From Cylindrodendrum hubeiense (Eukaryota; Ascomycota; Sordariomycetes; Hypocreales; Nectriaceae), in contig JAANBB010000667.1 of the NCBI GenBank assembly GCA_014621425.1, forward strand, positions 1 to 16,691: a stretch of DNA of 16,691 nucleotides. The letters are read 5' to 3'. Positions 10,238 to 16,691 of the stretch are shown piece by piece. The position numbers were made by a program, and so were the translations under genes. Each line of letters begins with the position of its first letter. Position 1 is the first letter of the stretch. The notes beneath the pieces are model-generated. The model saw only the letters and a list, made by a program, of their open reading frames with translations, was not told the DNA's origin and searched no databases.

Positions 10238-10244
10238 CCAATCA
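10238..10244 (+). promoter_or_regulatory. CCAATCA box upstream of GPI10
   Basis: CCAATCA lies about 130 nt upstream of the GPI10 start. It matches the preferred site of the fungal CCAAT-binding (HAP) complex, in the same orientation as the gene and at a typical distance. Promoter function is inferred. Confidence 0.45.
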
Positions 10245-10344
10245 GCAGCGCTTCCACACCTGGTCCGCCCAACCCGGAAAGAGACCACTTCACTCAGTGA
10301 GCTACGGGCTACCTACCACCTACGCCATCCAACCACCGAGCTTC

Positions 10345-10476
10345 ATGAGCTTGGGGATAGTAATTCAACATGGCGTCAACACCAAAACTCCCATCGCCAA
10401 CTCAATCTCAACCTCCAACCACAGCCCCAACCCTAGATCCATCCCAGGATCCATCCCTGGATCCATCCCCACTTGA
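10345..10476 (+). other. Overlapping upstream ORF (43 codons) at the GPI10 start
   Basis: An ATG at 10345 lies 25 nt before the GPI10 ATG, in another frame. It reads through the main start to a TGA at 10474-10476. If the transcript begins upstream of 10345, ribosomes starting here could not re-initiate at 10370, so it would lower GPI10 output. If transcription starts downstream it has no effect. The GPI10 ATG has the better context (CAACATGGC). Confidence 0.4.
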
Positions 10477-12518
10477 CACAGTCGTCAACGAGACTCGCAA
10501 TCGCATCAACCGCCCAGTCTTTCTGCGCAGCATCTTCGTCATCCGCCTCATCAACGCCTGGTGGATAGCCACCTTTTTCCAACCCGATGAGTACTTCCAA
10601 GCATTGGAGCCCGCCTGGGACCTAGCGTTTGGCTCTCAGAGTGGTGCATGGTTGACCTGGGTATGAGCTCTGGACTGTCATCTTCTTTGTTCGCTGCTCC
10701 TTGAACCCCCCTGGTGTTATTGGGTATCCCATTCATCTCAACCCTACCTATATATTGACCCTCATCACCGCATATCAAGCAACACAAGTCTGATCCAACA
10801 ACCTCATCCACTAACTACCCCGAATAGGAATGGAAATACCAACTGAGATCCTCTCTTCATCCCGCTCTCTTCTCTGGCGCCTACCTCGCCGCAGATTCCA
10901 TCTCATCCCTCCTCCCCACGGGCAACGTCCTCCGCGCCTCCATCCTTGTTGCCGCCCCTCGCGTCGTGCAGGCCGTCATCGCCGCCCTCGGTGACTGGTT
11001 TACCTGGCAGCTTGCCGTATCAGTCTACGGAGCCAACAGTAATGTGTCCTTCTTCGCCGTAAGTTGTCAAAACATGTCCGATTTCGCTGTGAAACTGTAG
11101 TAGCTGACCAACCATCATAGCTATTCCTCACCCTCTTCAACCCCTGGCAGTGGTACTGCTCTACACGCACCTTCTCCAACTCGCTTGAAATGACCCTCAC
11201 TATCATGGCCCTCTACTTTTGGCCGTGGGAACTCGTCGGCGCCGCCCAAACTACAAAGGAGAACCCCAAGCCACGCCCCGTCCTGCGCAGCCTCTGGTCC
11301 CTACGAGCATCCCTGTGTCTCGCCGCCCTCGCCGTTGTCCTCCGCCCGACCAACGGCCTCATCTGGGTCACCATTGCTTTCGTTGCCATCACCCGCATCT
11401 CCCTCCAGGGCCCTTCGCCTCTCACCTTCTCGGCCGTCCTTGTCCTCATCCGCGAGGCCATCCTCTGCGGCTCCCTCATCTTGGCCCTCTCCATAGCCTC
11501 AGACCGACTATACTTTGGCTTCTGGACCTTTCCCCCCTATAATTGGCTCAACTTCAACATATCCAAGTCACTAGCCGTCTTCTATGGTCGCAACCCCTGG
11601 CATTATTACCTCCTCCAGGGTCTACCTCTCATCTGCACTACCAGCCTGCCCTTCGCCGTCATGGCACTCTACCGGCCGTCCGGCTCCTCGGATCTCCAGG
11701 CTAACGCCCGCAAGACTCTCGCCTATACCGTCTTGACCACCATCCTCGCCCTCTCTCTCATCTCACACAAGGAGGTCCGCTTCATCTATCCTCTTCTCCC
11801 TGCCCTGAACGTCCTCGCCGCACCAGTTGCTGCCTCCTTCTTCTCTTCCCAACCCGCTCCCACCACGAGAAACCCCCGCCCTCGTCCCATATTCCGCAAC
11901 ACGCCCTACCTCATCGCCGCCCTCGGCGTCAACCTCTTTCTTGCGGGATACCTCTCCATCTTACACCAGCCCGCACCGCTCTCTGTCCTCAGCTACCTCC
12001 GTCACCAATACGAGCGCATCCACCCGGCGTCGGTCAACCTCGCCCACACTTCCCACTTCTCCGCTGCTTCCCCAGATGATGACGATCTATTTGCCCTATT
12101 TCTCATGCCCTGCCACACTACCCCCTGGCGCTCCCACCTCGTCTATCCCGGCTTGCGCGCCTACGCCCTCACCTGTGAGCCCCCCCTGCACACTCAGCCC
12201 AATACCCCCGAGCGCGACACCTACCGCGACGAGGCTGACCGCTTCTACGATGACCCCATCGCTTTCCTCGGCCGCGAACTCTTCGCACCGGCAGGACCCC
12301 TTACTGTACCTCGATATATCGTCGGTTTCGAGGGTATCGAGCCTTGGGTAAATGATTTTCTCAAAACCGCCGAGGGTCAGGTTCTCGGCATCAAGAGTCT
12401 GCGGCGTGTCTGGAGTGGATTCAACGGCTTTTTTAACGAGGACTGGCGACGTTCGGGCAAGATGCTCGTTTGGGACACAGGCGTGAACGATGATAACGAG
12501 CCTAAAAAAGAGGACTGA
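10370..12518 (+). CDS. GPI10: GPI mannosyltransferase 3 (GPI10/PIG-B type, GT22 family), 3 exons, 639 aa
   Basis: ER membrane dolichol-phosphate-mannose-dependent mannosyltransferase that adds the third (alpha-1,2) mannose to the GPI-anchor core. Exons are 10370-10660, 10828-11058 and 11121-12518 (TGA). Intron 10661-10827 (167 nt, GTATGA...CTAAC...TAG) and intron 11059-11120 (62 nt, GTAAGT...GCTGACC...TAG) are both phase 0. Residues 1-45 are a Pro/Ser/Thr-rich tail with a DPSQ-DPSL-DPSP repeat. A hydrophobic segment (52-70) leads to the first luminal loop FFQPDEYFQALEPAW (69-83), carrying the acidic PDE motif typical of GT22, then LTWEWKYQLRSSLHP, which spans the first exon junction and matches the GPI10/PIG-B subfamily better than ALG9, ALG12 or SMP3. 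Further family marks are DRLYFGFWT (about 302), GRNPWHYYLLQGLP (330-343) and HKEVRFIYPLLP (390-401). Several other hydrophobic segments fit a polytopic protein. Assignment within GT22 is from motif memory, so GPI10 rather than another GT22 member is likely but not proven. Confidence 0.93.
10434..10470 (+). repeat. 12-bp GGATCCATCCC-type tandem repeat in GPI10 exon 1
   Basis: Three near-identical 12-bp units centred on GATCCATCCC encode the DPSQ-DPSL-DPSP repeat in the N-terminal cytosolic tail, before the first membrane segment. The unit length keeps the frame. No domain is affected. Confidence 0.8.
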
Positions 12519-12919
12519 AGAAGATTTCAATATGTTATGGGACTTCTGCCATATCATGTGTAATCTACATCGCGAAGACTTAGACAGAAGTCGCCAAGCC
12601 CATCAGGCACAGACACTCATAATACTCCATTGTCGGCCTCCCCCTTTTAGTAATCCATACTCCCTGAATTTAAACATCCCCCCACCCGCTCAAATGAAAA
12701 TAAAAGGGGCTCGCCACGGCTACATTACACAACATAATCGAATATAAGGGTGGCGGTGGGGGCCTGGGGCTCACTGACACCCATTTGTCTGACGTTAATC
12801 CCTCGATGCTTCTTCCCGCCTCGTCCTTCCTCTTTCAAAACCATATACTTCGCTGTCATAATTCCGTTTCGCCTTATCCCTGTACTTCAAACGATCCGTA
12901 GAGTTGATCTCCTTCTTTC
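12519..12919. other. Convergent intergenic region between GPI10 and the RhoGAP
   Basis: These 401 bp separate the two stop codons and must hold both 3' UTRs. The only signal seen is the AATAAA at 12699-12704. No coding potential was recognised. Confidence 0.7.
12699..12704 (+). terminator. AATAAA, possible poly(A) signal of GPI10
   Basis: AATAAA occurs 181 nt after the GPI10 stop, in the convergent intergenic region. Fungal poly(A) signals are loose, so this is a weak candidate. No equally good signal was seen for the RhoGAP on the other strand. Confidence 0.3.
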
Positions 12920-15900
12920 TTAGTCCTGTTTTGGTGGCGCCGGCTGCTCTTGGACCTGGGGAGGTGGCTGTTGCTGCAGAGGCTGTGACTGTGGCTGCAG
13001 AGGCTGTGACTGTGGCTGCAGAGGCTGTGGCTGTGGCTGCTGCTCTGACTTCTCCGGAGGTTCTGATAGAGGCGCAGGAGGTTGGTCCTGCTTCAGCTCT
13101 TCCTTCTCTTCCTGATGTTGTTGTGGTTGCTGTTGCTGTAGCGGTAGAGAAACAGGAGCAAGCATAGGCTCAGGGGCGGGTGTTGGGACTGGAGGTTGCT
13201 GCTGCGACTGCTGTTGCAACTGCTGTTGTGACTGCTGTTGTGACTGCTGCTCATCATGTTGCTGTCGCTGAGGAGGTGCAGATTGGGATTGGTCTGGTCC
13301 GACAGCCGAGACCGGTGTAGGGGCTAGAACCGCAGTCGGAATCGGTGCCTGGGCGGAAACCGGTACTGGAGGTTTAACTGGGAGAGGCACCATATGTTTC
13401 TCAGGTTCCCTTCCTGTCTCCCGCTTGATATCCAGGCTCTTCCCTCGCGGCAGGAAACTAGAGCTCAGCGTAGAAGGACGGTCTGCCGGCGGGGATTTGT
13501 TCCTCCTCTGCTCCGCGCTTTCCTTAGCTTCACGGTACTTGCTTCTGATCCAACCAATTGGTCCCTTAGGCTCATCCTTCTCCCTTCCTGGGTCATAAAT
13601 AGCGTGTGCGTCAGGGCCGAGCACAGTTGGCTCTGAACTCTCGCTCTTTCGGGGCCTGTGGCTAGAGCTTGAAATCGAGAGGCTGCTGATGTCGGCATTA
13701 TCGTTCGATCCCAGTGCCAAGCGAGGAGAGGTCACTCCAGAGACAGTCGAACCGCTAGCGTTGTCGGCATTCTTACTCCTCGACAATCGCCAGCGTTTCT
13801 TCTTCTCCTTCTCCGCTTGTTCCAACGTCATGATGGGCTGGTCTTCGAGTACTTGATCTAAATCAGATCCTTCGTTGAACGAGGAATGTAAAGATGTCGG
13901 TGGCGATTTCTTAGCCTTTAATGTGTTTTCTGGATGGAGACTGGGGTTCGATGACGCCTGGGAGGCCCGAGGCGTGTGCTCCGAGGACACATCGCTCTTC
14001 TGTTGGACTACCGAGGACGGAGATGTGACTTGGCGGTCTTGCAGTTGTTCTTGCTGCCTTTCCTCTTGAATTGGCGGAGGCATCGATTGTTGCAGCATAA
14101 CCTGAGATTCAGATTCCTTGTAATGTGTTTGATCCAGGGGGTTTTGTATCTCAAATCCCGGTGAGGCGGCATTCTGTTGAGAATGTTGTAACGAGGCATT
14201 GGAGCTCTGGGCGCTCGGGTTCAAGCTTCCGGGTATCCTTTTCTTCTTGAGCTTGTTTGGCTGCCTCCTATCACTTGTGTCTGTGGGCGACCGTTGGAAG
14301 ATGCTGGGCAGGTTTGGGGGTTTGGATGGTGTAGAGGGATCCGGGACTTCGAGCAGCCTCTCCTGACTCCGACCCATGGCCGTCGCTCTCGTGGGAGTTA
14401 AATGAGTAACAGCGGTTTCATGCGAGAAACTCGACTGGTTAGAGTGTTCAAGCGTCTCTCCGGAGTTCAACTGCGTCAGGGGTTCGAGATGCGCAGGCGA
14501 GTGAGGGTTGGAGCCATCGTGCCTCTGAAAACGGCCACCAACAAGTGCTGGGGACTTTTTGGATGGGACGGTGTTGCTCCGTGCAAGACCACCCGTTGTC
14601 GGCGTTGCTGTCAGGGCGGGGCTATTGGGTGTCGAGCTGCCTTCATTCTTGGAATTTCTCGAGGATACGGATCGGTTCCTTCGAACCTTGCCATCTCGTC
14701 GCACACTATTCGCACCAGCGCTTGCGTTTGATGCAGATCGGCCGATGCTAGGGTTTCGATTTGGATTCGGCGTGACAGGAATCATAGGATTACTGGTATG
14801 TCCAGATTCAACCTCCTTCATAGTCTTTTCGTCTGCCTCAGTTCCCTGCATACCGATGAGGAAGTGGTCTTGATTCTCAATCAAAAAGATGATAACACAT
14901 TGGTTAAGCCGATACTCTTCAGGGGCCATAGCGTGTGCGGGGTGAGATAACATTCCTGGTTGGAAAATGGCAGCCAGGTTTTGCGAGTTCATTCGGTTCT
15001 CATCAGCCTTGGCGGCAAAAACTGCGAGGAGGTCAAGGATGTAGAGAAGCAGCTGCCTGTTAAGCGGAGGGAGCTCGGTAATGAGCCTCTGGTACTCTCG
15101 GATGGCCGATATCTCGTTAAAGTGTTCCACAAATTGAGGGCCTTCGGCGTCCCCCACGGCCTGCTTCGTGGCTCCGCGTAAGGGTTCGCGGAACTTTTCG
15201 TAGAGATCTAGAGGGACGACGGGCTCAGGGAGGTCATTGAGGTATCTGCGGAGGACATTGGCGGCATCGTGAACTGTATATCCTTCCCATACAAGCCCCT
15301 TGCCGTATCTGTCGGGGGAGTCGAATACGGTTTTGAGTTCCTTGATTCGCTTTTCCGAGCCGCTTAATCGAAAGATTCCCTCCACACCAGTGGCTATTGA
15401 TAAAAGTTAGCACGCGCGCAGACATACATCATTGCCAAGATGCACATACCCCTCTCTTTGAGGAAGACGCCGCATTTCGCAACGACTATAGGAACATAGC
15501 CATAGATGTAGCTCTGCCCCCTCTCATCGATGAGCGAAATGGCTACGTTTGCGTATGTTATACTTTGTCGGAGCGGAACGCCAAAGATGCCATGTGGTCG
15601 GGTTTCTAGCAACGTGAAAGTTAGAAATCGGATCGATATTGCAAAACACAGCTCCTGCATGCGCCTAGGAACTAGTAACGGGGGGTATCGCGTCGCCAAG
15701 GCAATGCGACAGCGTTCAGGTAGAAGAACATTGTCTCCGATACCCAAACATATGCCGTCACGAAAACCAAGGCAAGGTAAGAGACTCAAATAAGAAGCAC
15801 GAGGGTTGGAGTCGGGCGAGTCGCGTTGGAGTCCGCAGATGAGGGGGAAGGCGTACCATGGGTTTCCTGGTGCTTGGAAGGTAGCTTGAAGCCTTTCCAC

Positions 15901-15998
15901 CATGATTTTAGATCGCGTTTATTCGGGGGTGATGCGGCGTTGTTGATCTGGAGGGCGGGATGGGGTGGCGGATTCGAGTTGTGGGCGGCGGACGTCAT
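12920..15998 (-). CDS. SAC7/BAG7-type Rho GTPase-activating protein, 3 exons, 923 aa
   Basis: RhoGAP that speeds GTP hydrolysis by a Rho GTPase; yeast SAC7/BAG7 relatives act on Rho1 in cell-wall and actin control, so Rho1 is the inferred partner. Exons are 15998-15857, 15605-15450 and 15393-12920. Intron 15856-15606 (251 nt, GTACGC...TTTCTAAC...TAG) and intron 15449-15394 (56 nt, GTATGT...GTGCTAAC...TAG) are both phase 1. An N-terminal KRDLKSWWKGFK segment (27-38) precedes the GAP domain (about 52-280): GIFGVPL, YIYGYVPIVVAKCGVFLKE, GIFRLSGS with arginine finger Arg108, YTVHDAANVLRRYLNDLPEP (138-157), and NLAAIFQPGML (238-248) with the conserved Asn. The remaining 640 residues look disordered: Ser/Pro-rich, basic patches (KKKRWRLSRSK near 630-640; GWIRSKYREAKESAEQRR, 713-730), then Gln- and Pro-rich repeats to the stop. 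The start is the ATG at 15998, with no upstream ATG within 170 nt. The GAP identity is firm; the far C-terminus rests on one long open frame. Confidence 0.95.
12973..13035. repeat. Three tandem 21-bp units in the RhoGAP 3' coding region
   Basis: Units run 12973-12993, 12994-13014 and 13015-13035. The first two are identical and the third differs by one base. Read on the minus strand they encode a repeated Q-P-L-Q-P-Q-S heptad (QPLQPQSQPLQPQSQPL, near residues 890-905 of the RhoGAP). Because 21 is a multiple of three, copy-number change would keep the frame. Confidence 0.9.
13190..13270. repeat. Imperfect CTG/CAG-type trinucleotide tract encoding poly-Gln in the RhoGAP
   Basis: The plus strand reads as interrupted tgctgctg/ctgttg triplets. 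On the minus strand these encode the Gln runs QQSQQQSQQQLQQQSQQQ (near residues 815-832). Glutamine codons alternate between CAA and CAG and are broken by Ser, Leu and His codons, so the tract is an imperfect microsatellite, not a pure one. Confidence 0.85.
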
Positions 15999-16691
15999 GG
16001 CGGGCAAGATGAGAACGGGCGACGGGTATGACGACGATGGCTATGGTGACGACGTAACAACTGGGCCGGCCCAGGTGTTTGGCTCACGATGGCTCGACTC
16101 GGCCTCGATGTCGAGGGTGCGGCGGCGGCGAGAACAATGGGTGGTCAGTGTGGCGGCGGTGGGTGAACGTTCTGAGTCGATGGGGGGTCAAACGAGGCGA
16201 GGCTGGGCGTCGGGAGCCCGAGAAATGGGAGCGAGGAGTTGAAGGCCGTCTGCGCGCCTGGATGGAAGAGCAGGGTCGATGATTGGCAGCGTCCAGGGCG
16301 TCAAGGCGTTAATAAGTCTGTTTTGTTGGAGCACGGGCGGCGGGCTTGCGAGGGGCAAAGGGTCGAGCTTCGAGGAAACGACTTGGAGGGGGGAGCCGAG
16401 TCGGGCGCGTTTTATGGGCCAAGTCGACGATGGAGGGATCGCGATGAAGTTGAAGCGCATAGCATGTAGGTCGGAAGGGCGGGAGGCGGGAGAGAACGAG
16501 GGAGCTGTGCACCGTCCGGGGCTTGTCTTGGGAGTACGTATTCGTCAAGTTGTGAGGTGGCCGGGGCGAATGAATGATGTAGGTAGTAGCGCCGCACGAT
16601 GTCAGGCGAGTACAGAGGGGGCGTGAAGGGCCGGGCGCTGGCGTTAGGCTTGTATCTAAGGCGCGGGTGCACGGTACCTTGGGGCGGGAGG
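15999..16691. other. Leader and promoter region of the RhoGAP gene
   Basis: No coding frame here has recognisable domains on either strand. The only candidate site seen is the CCAATCA at 16280-16286. No ATG lies on the RhoGAP strand in the first 170 nt upstream of its start, so a uORF close to the start is absent. The sequence is GC-rich and the region is cut by the window end. Confidence 0.6.
16280..16286 (-). promoter_or_regulatory. CCAATCA box upstream of the RhoGAP gene
   Basis: The plus strand reads TGATTGG, so CCAATCA lies on the RhoGAP coding strand about 280 nt upstream of its start at 15998. It matches the fungal CCAAT-binding complex site. Promoter function is inferred. Confidence 0.4.

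Larger units (their letters stand above)
8105..10369. other. Divergent intergenic region between ornithine aminotransferase and GPI10
   Basis: These 2.27 kb hold both promoters. Near the left gene are the AGATAA pair and the CT tract; near the right gene are the CCAATCA box, the GGTACGTACC palindrome (10212-10221) and the uORF. The middle has GC-rich sequence with CA, GCGACGG and CCCTCCAT repeats. No frame in it has recognisable domains. Confidence 0.65.

Noticed and set aside
11827..12351. A 174-codon Ser/Pro/Thr-rich open frame inside GPI10 exon 3
   Set aside because: It is another reading frame of a C-rich coding exon whose true frame carries the GT22 motifs.
1..16691. A secondary-metabolite cluster, transposon or defence system
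   Set aside because: No synthase, P450, transporter, transposase, reverse transcriptase or NLR-type domain could be seen in any frame; the three identified genes are housekeeping genes.

Overview
The window looks like genomic DNA from a filamentous ascomycete (Pezizomycotina, most likely a Sordariomycete). The evidence is three spliced protein-coding genes with short introns (56-251 nt), GTATGT/GTACGT/GTAAGT donors, TGCTAAC- or CTAAC-type branch points, C-ending codons, and many short palindromic GGTAGGTAGGTACCTACC-type tracts. No bacterial-style operon, mobile-element ORF, tRNA, rRNA or CRISPR array was found.

Layout. Bases 1 to about 6,600 are gene-poor. The first 4 kb holds microsatellites, polypyrimidine runs, small tandem repeats and GGTACC-centred palindromes. 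Bases 4,350-6,350 are less GC-rich and contain three short related segments spaced roughly 0.8 kb apart; they may be relics of a duplicated or decayed sequence, but no gene could be identified there. Next is ornithine aminotransferase on the minus strand (6,630-8,104, 3 exons, 444 aa). A 2.27-kb divergent intergenic region (8,105-10,369) separates it from GPI mannosyltransferase 3 (GPI10/PIG-B type, GT22) on the plus strand (10,370-12,518, 3 exons, 639 aa). A convergent 401-bp intergenic region separates GPI10 from a SAC7/BAG7-type RhoGAP on the minus strand (12,920-15,998, 3 exons, 923 aa). Bases 15,999-16,691 are the leader and promoter of that gene.

How the genes work. They belong to separate housekeeping processes: cytosolic arginine/ornithine catabolism, GPI-anchor assembly in the ER, and Rho GTPase down-regulation. 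GPI10 and the RhoGAP both bear on the cell wall in fungi (GPI-anchored wall proteins; Rho1 signalling), but nothing in the sequence shows co-regulation, and ordinary chromosomal neighbourhood is the simplest reading. Possible regulatory signals are a close pair of AGATAA sites upstream of ornithine aminotransferase, CCAATCA boxes upstream of GPI10 and the RhoGAP, and a short overlapping uORF at the GPI10 start.

I found no convincing previously undescribed system. The points most worth checking are the three related segments in 4.5-6.2 kb, a possible alternative N-terminus of the RhoGAP made by retaining its first intron, and the repeat-rich Gln/Pro tail of the RhoGAP.
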